64,000 nt of DNA from Methanomicrobiaceae archaeon. GTDB taxonomy: Archaea > Halobacteriota > Methanomicrobia > Methanomicrobiales > Methanomicrobiaceae. Under the pieces are notes generated by a model. The model was not told the origin of the DNA. It saw only the letters and a list, made by a program, of their open reading frames with translations, and did no database searches. Each line of letters begins with the position of its first letter. The first letter of the stretch is position 1. Shown here in pieces: positions 55,290 to 64,000 of the stretch. The position numbers and the translations under genes were made by a program. The stretch covers positions 25,558-89,557 of the forward strand of contig JAFGWE010000003.1 in assembly GCA_016937345.1 (NCBI GenBank), read 5' to 3'.

Positions 55290-55484
55290 AACCTAAAACC
55301 TATATTATCCAGGCATTTTCCAATCTAGCCACCATATACGGACTAATTTTTTATTCAGCATACATGCCAAAACATTATTTTAAAGTCAAAACTCATATGG
55401 AGTATAATTAATTATGCCTGTTATGATCGCAAATCAAAGACAAATCATTAAAAAGTGAGAAGTTCTATTTCTGAATTGGTTAAA
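55290..55484 (+). promoter_or_regulatory. Intergenic region upstream of the PEGA surface protein
   Basis: About 195 AT-rich bases. GGAG is followed 11 bases later by ATG 55414, opening a 14-codon frame that ends before the PEGA gene; it may be a chance ORF or a leader peptide. No RNA gene seen. Confidence 0.3.
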
Positions 55485-56813
55485 ATGTCACTGAAGAAAT
55501 TATTAACATGCGGATTTATTTTTATCGCATTATTTGCGGTAATGGCTGCACCGGTAAGTGCAGAAGATATGCTTGGAAATCAGATTGGATGGATAACATT
55601 CCATACCAATGTTGACGGTGCAACAATATATGTCAACGGAAATGCTGCAGGGACTACTGTAAATCAGGTCTATACATACACAGTATATCTTGACGGAAGT
55701 CCGTCCAGCATGCCCACAAATGCATATGCTGCAAAGTCAGGATATCAGAACAGTAATACACAGACTCTTGCAACACCTTCTGCAGGAGAGACTCTCAACT
55801 ACTATATGACACTGAATCCAACCGGACCTACAACAGGCTCAATATATGTAACATCATCACCTTCGAATGCAATGGTGTACATTGACGGCACATATGTTGG
55901 AAACACCCCGCAGCAGTCGAGTGGATATTCAGCAGGATATCACAATGTTGAAGTGAGAAAATCCGGTTATCAAAACTGGGCATCATCAGCATCCGTAACA
56001 GCCGGAGCAACTGCAAATGTTTATGCAAGTCTTGTTGCTGTTGAATCGTACGGAACAATATCTGTCAGATCAACTCCGTCCGGTGCAAGCGTATACCTTG
56101 ACGGAAATTACCAGGGCCAGACTCCGACAACCGTATCGGGTGTTGTAAAAGGAGCACATACAATAGAACTGAACAAAGCAGGATACAATGAATGGGTAGG
56201 TCAGGTTACAGTTTATGCAGGACAGACATCAACAATCTATCCGACACTTCAGGCTATTCCAACTCCGGGAACAGGTACCATATATGTATCATCCAGTCCG
56301 GGAGGAGCATACCTTTACCTGGATGGGACCTACGAAGGAGTGACTCCAACATACGGAACCTCTGCAATTGATAATGTAAATGCAGGGACCCACACAATAA
56401 CACTTAAACTGTCAGGATACAAGGATGCAACAACCTCTGTCTCAGTTATAGGAGGAGGAACAGCAACAGTTTCACTACCGTTAACACCCCAGGGATCATC
56501 TGTCACAACCGGTACACTCAGCCTGTCATCAACACCAACCGGTGCAAATGTCTTCATAAATAATGAATACAAGGGAATCACTCCGTTTTCAATTACTCTT
56601 GATGCAGGTCAGTATTCTGTGACTTTCAGACTTCCGGGATATACTGATTCAACCACAACCGCGACTGTAAATGCAGGAGCCACCTCAACCATACAGGGAT
56701 CTCTTGTTCCTACATCACAGCCGACACAGTCAGGAAGTTTCCCTGTTGCAATATTCGGAGGCATATTTATTGCAGGTCTTCTTTTTGCAGCATTAAAAGT
56801 AAGAAAAGAGTAA
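55485..56813 (+). CDS. Surface PEGA protein with five repeats and C-terminal anchor
   Basis: The 442-aa exported protein has a signal peptide (about 1-27, ending PVSAE) and five PEGA repeats beginning near residues 36, 108, 187, 262 and 343, each with a pattern like TPSGASVYLDGNYQGQTP. A C-terminal membrane helix (about 416-436) followed by KVRKE anchors it. ATG 55485 is chosen because the signal peptide starts there; an in-frame GTG at 55455 gives ten extra residues. It is a larger relative of the PEGA protein at 35 kb. Surface display is clear, function is not. Confidence 0.87.
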   Translation: MSLKKLLTCGFIFIALFAVMAAPVSAEDMLGNQIGWITFHTNVDGATIYVNGNAAGTTVNQVYTYTVYLDGSPSSMPTNAYAAKSGYQNSNTQTLATPSAGETLNYYMTLNPTGPTTGSIYVTSSPSNAMVYIDGTYVGNTPQQSSGYSAGYHNVEVRKSGYQNWASSASVTAGATANVYASLVAVESYGTISVRSTPSGASVYLDGNYQGQTPTTVSGVVKGAHTIELNKAGYNEWVGQVTVYAGQTSTIYPTLQAIPTPGTGTIYVSSSPGGAYLYLDGTYEGVTPTYGTSAIDNVNAGTHTITLKLSGYKDATTSVSVIGGGTATVSLPLTPQGSSVTTGTLSLSSTPTGANVFINNEYKGITPFSITLDAGQYSVTFRLPGYTDSTTTATVNAGATSTIQGSLVPTSQPTQSGSFPVAIFGGIFIAGLLFAALKVRKE

Positions 56814-56814
56814 A

Positions 56815-56852
56815 AAATCCCAAATTTTTTTTCGCGGTAAAAGATTTTTTTT
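56815..56852 (+). terminator. T-rich terminator region after PEGA gene
   Basis: Two T-runs of eight to nine bases frame a short GCGG segment directly after the stop codon, fitting archaeal poly-T termination. Confidence 0.4.
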
Positions 56853-56914
56853 GCCACACTAATTATTATATGACATGTTTTTTTGCCTATACCTTTAAAA
56901 CAAATATAGAGATC

Positions 56915-58222
56915 ATGAAGTTCACTGTCATATCACCGGAGATCTATACATACGGGGCCATGCTTGTAGCCGGAATATTAAAAGACCGGGGTTATGACGT
57001 CACTATAAAAAATAGACTCTCTGCACGCCCAAAAGACACAGTGATGCTCAGTCTTTACTCTACCCAGCATCTCATGTCAGATGCCATAAAAGACTTCATC
57101 TCAGAACACAGAAAAAATGGCGGCACTGTTTTTATAGGAGGGCCGGTATCAGCTTATCCAGAGATAGTTGCAGGCGAATTAAACCCCGATGCAACCCTTA
57201 TTGGCGAAGGCGAAGAGACTGTTCCTTTGGTTGCTGAATATGGCATATCAGATAAAATTCCAGGAATTGCATACATTAGAAAAGACGGGGAACTAAGGAT
57301 AACAGAACCGGCAATTCCTGCATCTATAAATCGTCCCACACCTCTTATACCGGCAGATATCACAAAACAGAGTATAAGGGGTGCATCTGCATACATAGAG
57401 ACACACAGGGGATGCACAGGTGCATGTACTTTCTGTCAGGTGCCAAGATATTTTGGCAGGGAGATCCGCTCAAGAGATCTTGATGATATACTAAAAGAAG
57501 TAAGAGAGTTCAAAAAAAGAGGTGCAAGGAGATTGTCAGTCTCCGGAGGCACAGGCTCTCTTTACCAGTATAAAGACGGAAAGATTGATGAGGATTCCTT
57601 TATTGAACTCCTTAAAGGAATGGCAAAAATAATGGGACCAAAAAATGTTTCCTCACCTGATATAAGAGTTGACTGTATCAGTGACAAAATTCTGGATGCA
57701 ATAAGGGACTATACAATAGGATGGGTATTCTTCGGACTCGAATCCGGAAGCGACGATATTTTAAGGCATATGGGAAAAGGAGCAGGAGTCAAAGAAGCAT
57801 CAGAGGCCGTTGAAAGATGCAGGGAACACGGGCTAAAGGTTGCAGGAAGTTTTATCGTCGGGCATCCCATGGAAACTGAGGATGATTTCAACAAAACAAA
57901 GGATTTCATCTCAGAACACTTTCTCGATGATGTTTTTGTATCGATTGCGGAGCCTATTCCAAAAACACCACTTGCCGATCTTGTTCTTAAAACTCCACGG
58001 GAAAAAAACCCGACATATATTCCTCATGAGGGGGAATACAGATCACTAAAACTAACAGAGAGTGAGGCAAGATCCTTTGATCTTCAAATGCATGCCGACA
58101 TGTATAAACCAAATCTGCATGTTGTAACTGATGAGATCTTCAATACCTACCTGTCAGGTGTCCGAAAAGATGGTAATGAAGTTCGGGCGGCAACAGACCT
58201 TTTGTTCAAATATTATGGATAA
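56915..58222 (+). CDS. B12-binding-domain radical SAM protein, MJ_0865-like family
   Basis: The 435-aa enzyme has a cobalamin-binding-like N-terminal domain (about 1-140; VFIGGPVSAYPE, LIGEGEET) and a radical SAM core with cluster ligands C167, C171 and C174 (CTGACTFCQVP). GTGSLYQY and GLESGSDDIL are typical core motifs. It matches an archaeal group named after MJ_0865 with unknown reaction. ATG 56915 starts the conserved MKFTVISPE; an upstream frame of 15 codons is rejected. It stands alone between the PEGA gene and the Nramp-like gene. Confidence 0.86.
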   Translation: MKFTVISPEIYTYGAMLVAGILKDRGYDVTIKNRLSARPKDTVMLSLYSTQHLMSDAIKDFISEHRKNGGTVFIGGPVSAYPEIVAGELNPDATLIGEGEETVPLVAEYGISDKIPGIAYIRKDGELRITEPAIPASINRPTPLIPADITKQSIRGASAYIETHRGCTGACTFCQVPRYFGREIRSRDLDDILKEVREFKKRGARRLSVSGGTGSLYQYKDGKIDEDSFIELLKGMAKIMGPKNVSSPDIRVDCISDKILDAIRDYTIGWVFFGLESGSDDILRHMGKGAGVKEASEAVERCREHGLKVAGSFIVGHPMETEDDFNKTKDFISEHFLDDVFVSIAEPIPKTPLADLVLKTPREKNPTYIPHEGEYRSLKLTESEARSFDLQMHADMYKPNLHVVTDEIFNTYLSGVRKDGNEVRAATDLLFKYYG

Positions 58223-58257
58223 AGATAAAAAAGACTACTTAAAACAGAGATAAAAAA

Positions 58258-60198
58258 ATGCTTCCAAAATTAAGTGACTACATACCTGAGAACCTATCAG
58301 ATAAACTGAAATTTATCGGTCCGGGTCTTCTTCTCGCAATCGCTGCTGCAGGTGAAAGCGGAATTTCAGAGGCCCTTGAGATAGGCGCACATTATCATTT
58401 TGAGCTGATTTGGGTTATTGCCCTGACATTAGTCTTTAAATTTGCATTTACTAACGGAATTGCAAGATACACACTCTCTACCGGTGAAACAATTTTTGAA
58501 GGTCTTAAGAAAATTCCCGGGCCTAAAAACTGGACAGTTTTTTTTGTCACAGTAATATTTCTCCTTGAGATGTTTGCATTCGGAGGTATGCTTCTTTTTG
58601 GTGCAATTTTCCTTGATTACTATCTTCCCGGAGTTTACTTTGAAAGGCTTATTGCCCTTCTGACACTGGCGATAATAATCTTTCTTTTATGGAAAGATTC
58701 ATATGAAAGAGTTGAATTTGTTGTAATTGCAATCGCAATATGCCTTTTTGTAGGAATAGGTTACTGCCTTTTAGAATTTAATCTGCCTCTTGCCTCAATT
58801 GCCGGGGGACTCATTCCAAAAGTTCCGTCAGGTTCAATTCTTTCCATCATGGCGCTTATGGGAGCTATAGGCTCAGGTTTAAATCTTCTTTTATATTCTG
58901 TATGGCTTAATGAAAAGAGTCAGGGAGAGCACGGACCGGAATTTTTTAAGAAATATATAGGATCTGTGAACTTTGATCTTGTAATTGCATTCTTTTTGGT
59001 TTCTGTAGTAACAGTTCTCTTTCTGACACTCGGTGTGAGCGGTTTTGTTGTGTCTTTTATAGGTCACGGTGAAGTGCTCACACTTGACGCGATGATAGTA
59101 CAGGTACTATATGTTCTCGCAAATATTCCATTTGGAGATTCATTCTTTTTAGTTTTCGGCTATCTGATAATGTTTGGTGCAACCGTTACCGGAATGGATG
59201 GTCGTGCCCGTGCAATATCTTCAATTATAAAAAGCTCATCTTCAACAAAAATTTCAGAAACAGACCTTTATAGAATCATTATCGGAGTCTTTGCGGTAAT
59301 TATTGCATCAGCAATATTTTTTGGCGAACCAACTGCACTAATACATTCTGTAGCAGCCATCGGATCAATAATGTTTGCATTGCTGGGTTTCATGGTTATA
59401 TATCTTGATCTTAAGCTTCCTGATTATTCCCGCGGCAACAGATTGTGGCTTTTGGTTATGATCCTTGGAAGTTCAGCGTTCCTTTTCATGGCACTGATGA
59501 TGGAGGGCACTTTTATTTTAGTCGGCCTTCCATTGATTGAAAGCCTCGTTCTTCTCATAATACCGGTTTATATTTTTATGAGAACAGATCTCTTCAAAAA
59601 GTGCATAACAAAACGCCTTGAAATTGCAGATCTCATATGGGTAATACTGATTTTCGGTGCAATTTCAGTTTATGGTGCATTCAGGGGCATCCAGATTGAA
59701 GATATAATTATAAATGTAGGCCATGTAGGGCCTATGATTGCAGGAATTATATGCGGGCCGTTTGCAGGCGCAATGTCAGGTCTGGCGGGGGGAATATACA
59801 TCCTTGAAACCGGAGGGAATACTTCCCAGATATTTGCTTTGGGGACAATTGCAGCAGGCATTATAACTGGTTATTTTACATATTACTGGAAAGGAGAACT
59901 TAATTATTCAAAAGCAGCAGCCATGGTTATTATTGCAGAACTTGTCAATTTTATCCTTATTCCGTTCATATTCCATAAAGATCCGGCTTATATTGCGGAT
60001 CTTATCCGAAGAAGTTTTCTGCCAATGCTTATTGCCAACATGACTGGTGTTCTTATCTTTATATACTTCCTCAAAGAAGGCAGATACTGCATTAAATACA
60101 GCCATCTCACTGAGGAAACCAGCACGAATGAAAAGAGTTTTAGTAATACAGCACTTTCAGAAGAGAATCACGGCAATAATTCAGAGGAGGAGAAATAA
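58258..60198 (+). CDS. Nramp-like transporter fused to a LytS-type 5TM receptor domain
   Basis: The first 440 residues resemble Nramp-family transporters (GPGLLLAIAAAGESG near 23, eleven or so helices), but the metal-binding DPGN of helix 1 is replaced by GESG, so ordinary metal transport is doubtful. The last 180 residues form five helices with GAFRGIQ near 471 and a glycine/proline block (GHVGPMIAG, GPFAGAMSG, GGN) that matches the 5TM-5TMR_LYT sensor domain of LytS-type kinases. A hydrophilic 35-residue tail follows. Total 646 aa. The binding-protein gene starts 3 bases after the stop. Substrate and signal are unknown. Confidence 0.78.
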   Translation: MLPKLSDYIPENLSDKLKFIGPGLLLAIAAAGESGISEALEIGAHYHFELIWVIALTLVFKFAFTNGIARYTLSTGETIFEGLKKIPGPKNWTVFFVTVIFLLEMFAFGGMLLFGAIFLDYYLPGVYFERLIALLTLAIIIFLLWKDSYERVEFVVIAIAICLFVGIGYCLLEFNLPLASIAGGLIPKVPSGSILSIMALMGAIGSGLNLLLYSVWLNEKSQGEHGPEFFKKYIGSVNFDLVIAFFLVSVVTVLFLTLGVSGFVVSFIGHGEVLTLDAMIVQVLYVLANIPFGDSFFLVFGYLIMFGATVTGMDGRARAISSIIKSSSSTKISETDLYRIIIGVFAVIIASAIFFGEPTALIHSVAAIGSIMFALLGFMVIYLDLKLPDYSRGNRLWLLVMILGSSAFLFMALMMEGTFILVGLPLIESLVLLIIPVYIFMRTDLFKKCITKRLEIADLIWVILIFGAISVYGAFRGIQIEDIIINVGHVGPMIAGIICGPFAGAMSGLAGGIYILETGGNTSQIFALGTIAAGIITGYFTYYWKGELNYSKAAAMVIIAELVNFILIPFIFHKDPAYIADLIRRSFLPMLIANMTGVLIFIYFLKEGRYCIKYSHLTEETSTNEKSFSNTALSEENHGNNSEEEK

Positions 60199-60201
60199 CA
60201 C

Positions 60202-61401
60202 ATGAATCCAAAATTCCCTAAATTTCCATTTAAAATATCATTGTCGACTGTAATATTCCTTATTCTGATTATTTCCGGCTTTTTTTATCTTTATATGTAT
60301 AACTTCGGCCCTGCACCACAAAGTTATCCTGAAGAGCTCAATATAGGGGCTATCCTTCCTTTATCAGGCAGCATGAAAACATACGGCATTGAAATTATGC
60401 AGGGGGTGGATATGGCTGTTGAGGATTTGAACAAAGCCGGAGGAATCAGGGGAAGACCTGTTGCAGTTGAATACTTTGACAATATTGGAAATACAAATCT
60501 TGCAGTATTCGGCTTTAAGGATTTTGCGGATAAAAATATACCTGTTATTATCGGTCCTGTAACCAGCACAACCGCACTGGCCCTCGCTCCTCTTGCAGAG
60601 GAGCTTGAAACTGTTTTAATAACACCTACAGCAACCAATCCGGGACTTTCAGATTATCCCAACTATGTATTCCGGACAATCTCATCGGATGTGTATCAGG
60701 GAAAAGGAATTGCAAAAGTGCTTCCCACAATGCATCCTGAAGTGAAGACTGCAGCAGTTTTATACATAAACACAGATTACGGGACAGGCCTTAAAGAATC
60801 ATTTGAAGAGTGGTTCCCTAAGTCAGGAGGGAAAGTAATTCTCTCTGAAAGCTATGAACAGGGTGAAAAGCATTATTACGATGCCATAAAGAGAATTAAG
60901 GAAATTAATCCCGATGCAGTTGTTCTTATTGGAACAGTTGAGGATGCTACTACCATATTAAAAGACGCTGATGAAATGAATCTTGATAAAGTATGGTTCT
61001 GCTCAGAGGGACTGATAAACGATGAAGTCCCTCATACCGTCGGACTGTATTCAGAAGGCATCTGTGCACTTATGCAGTCCAGTCAGATACAGTCTAATGA
61101 ATTTATCAGCCGTTATACAGAAAAATACAATAAAACAATTGACTGGCCTGTTAGTTATGGATATGATACTATGATGGTTGTGGCAGAGGCGCTCAGTGCA
61201 TCTGATTACAATGGAAAGAGCATAAGTGAATCACTAAAAACTATCAGGCATGTAGGACTCTGCGGACCAAAAGTATTTGATGAAAATGGGGATATTCCAC
61301 CCGCCTATGATATTATGAGAATTGAGAAAGGAAAATGGGTCAGGGTCAAATGGAATCAGGTTGTTTTCAGCGAAGATAATGTTGCTGAAGAAGAGCACTA
61401 A
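60202..61401 (+). CDS. Membrane-anchored type 1 periplasmic-binding protein (LivJ-like)
   Basis: The 399-aa protein has one N-terminal membrane helix (about 12-34) and an outside domain of the branched-chain amino acid/amide binding type (IGAILPLSGSMKTYG near 48, IIGPVTSTTA near 114, YINTDYGTGL near 189, YGYDTMMV near 318). There is no lipobox cysteine. ABC permeases and ATPase of the Liv type are not beside it; instead it follows the Nramp-like/LYT fusion by 3 bases. It may present a ligand to that protein. The convergent zinc-type ABC genes begin 1 base after its stop. Confidence 0.88.
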   Translation: MNPKFPKFPFKISLSTVIFLILIISGFFYLYMYNFGPAPQSYPEELNIGAILPLSGSMKTYGIEIMQGVDMAVEDLNKAGGIRGRPVAVEYFDNIGNTNLAVFGFKDFADKNIPVIIGPVTSTTALALAPLAEELETVLITPTATNPGLSDYPNYVFRTISSDVYQGKGIAKVLPTMHPEVKTAAVLYINTDYGTGLKESFEEWFPKSGGKVILSESYEQGEKHYYDAIKRIKEINPDAVVLIGTVEDATTILKDADEMNLDKVWFCSEGLINDEVPHTVGLYSEGICALMQSSQIQSNEFISRYTEKYNKTIDWPVSYGYDTMMVVAEALSASDYNGKSISESLKTIRHVGLCGPKVFDENGDIPPAYDIMRIEKGKWVRVKWNQVVFSEDNVAEEEH

Positions 61402-61402
61402 T

Positions 61403-62239
61403 CTATTCAGTAAATATTTTTTGTCCGATATCTTTCAGACAGATTACAATTAAATAAACGACAACACTTAAGAGAATTATTGTAGCACCTGAAGGGACAT
61501 TTAATCCATAAGAGAGAAAAATTCCCGTGGTTGTAAAGAAAATTCCCGTTAAAATTGACAGATAAAACATTTTTTTCAAATTCCCGGTAAATTCACGTGC
61601 TATTGCAGCAGGAAGAGTGAGAAGTGCAATCACAAGTATTATCCCCACAACCTGAATCAGCATCACAATTGTTATAGCAGTCATTATTAAAAGGATAGTC
61701 ATTATTTTTCCGGACTGAATATTCATAACACTGGCGTATTCCTCATCAAATGTAACAGCAAGAAAATAGTTGTAGAAAATTCCGGTAACAATGATAATTC
61801 CAAGAACAAATAATGCCATTATAAAAAGATCTGCTGATGGAACAAGCAGAATATTCCCAAAGAGATAACCAAAAAGATCCGGGGCAAATCCGGGAGTTAA
61901 ATATATAAGCATTATTCCAAGAGCCATTCCACCTGCCCATACCGCACCAACAAGAGTATCAAGATGCTGATGTGCAACGCTTCTGAGTCTGGCAATTAAT
62001 GCTGCGGTTGCGATACAGAAGAGCATTGCACCGGCAATCGGATCAAAACCAAAAAAATAACCAAGACCTATGCCGCCAAATGATGCATGCGATATCCCGC
62101 CTGAGAGAGATACCATTCTTTTGACAACTACAAAACTCCCAATAATTCCACAGGCAACACTTGCCAGAACACCTGCTAAAATTGCATTTCTAAAGAACTC
62201 ATATCCCAGTGCTTCCAGCATAAAGTATAACTCCGTCAA
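61403..62239 (-). CDS. Zinc/manganese ABC transporter permease
   Basis: The 278-aa membrane protein belongs to the ABC-3 (ZnuB/MntB) family with about eight helices. Typical parts are GGISHASFGGIGLGYF near 47 and LLTLPAAIAREF near 205. It forms the channel of a metal importer with the ATPase and binding protein encoded upstream (4-base overlap with the ATPase gene). Zinc or manganese cannot be told apart from this sequence. Confidence 0.93.
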   Translation of the reverse strand: MTELYFMLEALGYEFFRNAILAGVLASVACGIIGSFVVVKRMVSLSGGISHASFGGIGLGYFFGFDPIAGAMLFCIATAALIARLRSVAHQHLDTLVGAVWAGGMALGIMLIYLTPGFAPDLFGYLFGNILLVPSADLFIMALFVLGIIIVTGIFYNYFLAVTFDEEYASVMNIQSGKIMTILLIMTAITIVMLIQVVGIILVIALLTLPAAIAREFTGNLKKMFYLSILTGIFFTTTGIFLSYGLNVPSGATIILLSVVVYLIVICLKDIGQKIFTE

Positions 62240-62997
62240 TTTTTATGTTCCTCAAACACTCTGTGAGGCAGTCCATGTGCAATAAGATCAACCGGACACT
62301 TGTAAGCATTAAGAAGCATATCGTCAGTAATCTGATTGTTATTGTGTGTGTAGAGTTTCCGGTTAAGGCATGCAATTATATCAACTTCTGAAGAAATAAC
62401 ACCAATATCATGAGTCACGAGAACAATTGTCATCTTTTTCTTTAGCTCAAGAAGGATGTCATGAAATTTTTCCTCTGTGGGATTGTCCACATAGACTGTT
62501 GGTTCATCAAGGAGCAGAACTTTGGGTTTTCCAATAATTGCACGTGCAATTATTGCCCTCTGCTGTTCTCCGCCGGAAAGATCACCAAGACTTCTTTCAG
62601 ACAGGTGGGATATTCCAAGAGATGATATTGCCTCTTTTGCAAGGAGATTGTCAGAATCAGAATATTGCTTCCTGAGACCATTTATATGACCAAGCCTTCC
62701 GGTCATTACCATCTCCCTGACTGTTATCGGATATTTGAAATCAAAGGTATGAAACTGTGGAACATAACCTAAAAGATATCGGTTTTTTTCCGGTTCTTCA
62801 CCGTATATTCTTACAGTGCCTGTTTTTGGTTTTATAAGTCCGAGAATTATTTTGAGAAGAGTAGTTTTTCCGCCGCCGTTCGGACCGATTATGGCATAAA
62901 ACTGACCCTCATCAATTTTGAAGCTCACATCGTCAAGAAGTTTCTGGTTATCCCGGTATACCGTTACATTTCTTACATCAACAGCCGAAATTGTCAT
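62236..62997 (-). CDS. Zinc/manganese ABC transporter ATP-binding protein
   Basis: The 253-aa ATPase of the ZnuC/MntA type has Walker A GPNGGGKTT (near 38-46), signature LSGGEQQR (near 139) and Walker B VLLLDEPTVYVD (near 160), then the H-loop THDIG. Length is normal. It overlaps the permease gene by 4 bases and starts 6 bases after the binding-protein gene, forming one three-gene operon. Confidence 0.94.
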   Translation of the reverse strand: MTISAVDVRNVTVYRDNQKLLDDVSFKIDEGQFYAIIGPNGGGKTTLLKIILGLIKPKTGTVRIYGEEPEKNRYLLGYVPQFHTFDFKYPITVREMVMTGRLGHINGLRKQYSDSDNLLAKEAISSLGISHLSERSLGDLSGGEQQRAIIARAIIGKPKVLLLDEPTVYVDNPTEEKFHDILLELKKKMTIVLVTHDIGVISSEVDIIACLNRKLYTHNNNQITDDMLLNAYKCPVDLIAHGLPHRVFEEHKN

Positions 62998-63003
62998 ATA
63001 TAT

Positions 63004-63894
63004 CTACTCCGATGAAAAAGCCCTGGCCACAGATTCCATATTCTCTATATAATCTCCGGAGAGAGGATCTATCAGGACTATCTTTCCGGAGACAGTTTTT
63101 GCAATTACCTCTGCACTTTTTGTGCTGTATTCAGGAGAGGCGAATATTACTTTTATATTGTTTATTTCTGCCTTGTCGATCAGTTCTGCAAGCTCTGAAG
63201 GTGACGGTTCTTTTCCATCAACCTCAACCGAGATTAGATTTAGTGAATAGTCTCTTGCAAAATATGACCATGCCGGGTGATATACCATGACATATTCATC
63301 TTCCCTTTTGGAAAGCGCTACTCTTATATTTTCATCCAAAGAGTCCAGTTTTTTCTCGTATTCATGCAGATTATCCCTAAAATACTGCTCAGATTCAGGA
63401 CTCATTCTTATAAGAGCATTGCAGATATTCTCAGACATTATTTTGGCATTTTTGGGCGAAAGCCATATGTGGGGATCCGTACCTGCAGATTCCCCCTCAT
63501 TTTTCAGGAGCGATATCCCATCAGATAAATTTACAACCACCATATCAGGATTTAAATCAATTATTTTATCCATCCATGCAAGCTCAAACTCAATTCCTGA
63601 ACCTGTAACTGCATAAATATCTGTCTCCGCCAGACTCTTCAGCTGACCTGATGTTAATTCATATGTATGCGGACTTGAACCGGGAGGAATCAATACATTC
63701 ACATTCACTTTTTCTCCACCCACAGATTCTGCAAATTCCTTTTCAGGCAGTATGGATACAGCAATGGAGATTTTGGATTCGTCTCCATCCGTGTTTTTAT
63801 CAGAGGATATATCATTACTACATCCTGAAAAAATTACAAGCAGTGTCAATGCAGTCAGTAAAAGCAATAAAATTTTCTGCAAGTTTAAATGCAT
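63004..63894 (-). CDS. Zinc/manganese-binding lipoprotein (ZnuA/TroA type)
   Basis: The 296-aa extracytoplasmic metal-binding protein has a lipoprotein signal ending FSGC (C25), a long connecting helix (about 150-195) and metal ligands in SSPHTYE (near 74), GTDPHIWLSP (near 140), VYHPAWSYF (near 204) and the late SPEYSTKSAEV region. There is no long histidine-rich loop. It captures zinc or manganese for the permease and ATPase genes that follow. A dyad TTTTGC/GCAAAA upstream at 63950-63974 may be a metal-repressor operator. Confidence 0.93.
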   Translation of the reverse strand: MHLNLQKILLLLLTALTLLVIFSGCSNDISSDKNTDGDESKISIAVSILPEKEFAESVGGEKVNVNVLIPPGSSPHTYELTSGQLKSLAETDIYAVTGSGIEFELAWMDKIIDLNPDMVVVNLSDGISLLKNEGESAGTDPHIWLSPKNAKIMSENICNALIRMSPESEQYFRDNLHEYEKKLDSLDENIRVALSKREDEYVMVYHPAWSYFARDYSLNLISVEVDGKEPSPSELAELIDKAEINNIKVIFASPEYSTKSAEVIAKTVSGKIVLIDPLSGDYIENMESVARAFSSE

Positions 63895-64000
63895 TGTTTC
63901 ACCCTTTATTTTGTCTTATTTTTCATATTATCTTCCAAACCTTAATTTGTTTTGCCTCAATTGATGATGCAAAATTTAAGAGCAGTTTTGATAAAATTAT
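63895..64000 (-). promoter_or_regulatory. Promoter region of the zinc/manganese ABC operon
   Basis: AT-rich sequence to the end of the window. It holds an imperfectly spaced dyad, TTTTGC (63950-63955) and GCAAAA (63969-63974), with a 13-base centre. A metal-dependent repressor site is plausible but unproven. Confidence 0.35.

Noticed and set aside
58258..60198. Plain Nramp manganese/iron transporter
   Set aside because: Helix 1 lacks the DPGN metal ligands and the chain carries a receptor domain, so the plain name would mislead.
1..64000. CRISPR arrays, insertion sequences, prophage or att sites
   Set aside because: Looked for regularly spaced repeats, transposase or integrase motifs and tRNA-flanking duplications; none found. 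The tRNA-Lys has no visible 3' duplicate nearby.

Overview
The window looks like a chromosomal stretch of a methanogenic archaeon, most probably of the order Methanomicrobiales (inferred from gene content, not from a species-level marker). Pointers are MptE of methanopterin synthesis, an F420H2-oxidase type flavodiiron protein, HypF, the archaeosine pair TgtA/ArcS, two proteasome-activating nucleotidases, FtsZ plus a CetZ-type tubulin, archaeal ribosomal operons, an archaeal RNase P RNA and TATA-box promoters. Sixty-three protein genes, one tRNA and one RNase P RNA are supported. There is no insertion sequence, prophage or CRISPR array, and most of the window is well-spaced core genome.

Layout. 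1-8.8 kb: the end of a CYTH protein; a leftward run of phosphomevalonate-dehydratase small subunit, two radical SAM enzymes and a phosphoesterase; two PAN ATPases around a DUF5804-like gene; aMBF1; triosephosphate isomerase; an HTH-CBS regulator. 8.9-15.2 kb: RNase P RNA, AMMECR1, TgtA, ArcS and an NfnAB/sulfide-dehydrogenase-like flavoprotein pair. 15.4-23 kb: CetZ with a membrane-anchored surface protein, then a rightward membrane and glycan operon (FAD enzyme, polyprenyl-phosphate sugar transferase, flippase-like protein, DUF2298 protein). 23-31.7 kb: L7Ae-S28e-L24e-Ndk, TrkH, an oxygen-defence operon (two rubredoxins, flavodiiron protein, superoxide reductase), and a helicase overlapped by two regulators.

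32-51 kb: HypF, a response regulator, a PEGA protein, the operon dtdA-ftsZ-secE-spt5-L11-L1-L10-L12 (leftward), IleRS, Thg1, a PRC-barrel protein, a CBS-containing site-2 protease, and a leftward operon of RCK-DHH protein, MptE and an HhH radical SAM enzyme, followed by tRNA-Lys(CTT). 51-64 kb: an ABC exporter whose first permease carries a PrsW-like protease domain, a five-repeat PEGA surface protein, a B12-binding radical SAM enzyme, an Nramp-like protein fused to a LytS-type 5TM receptor domain with an anchored periplasmic-binding-type protein, and a zinc/manganese ABC importer.

The most interesting parts are the Nramp-like/LYT fusion with its orphan binding protein (58.3-61.4 kb), the ABC-permease/PrsW fusion with two dyads in its divergent promoter (52.3-54.2 kb), the CetZ/surface-protein pair (15.4-17.7 kb) and the DUF2298 glycan operon (18.1-23.0 kb). 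Several genes are missed by simple ORF calling (a 52-aa rubredoxin, the 57-aa SecE, RNase P RNA, tRNA-Lys), and several starts were moved on ribosome-binding-site, homology or promoter evidence.
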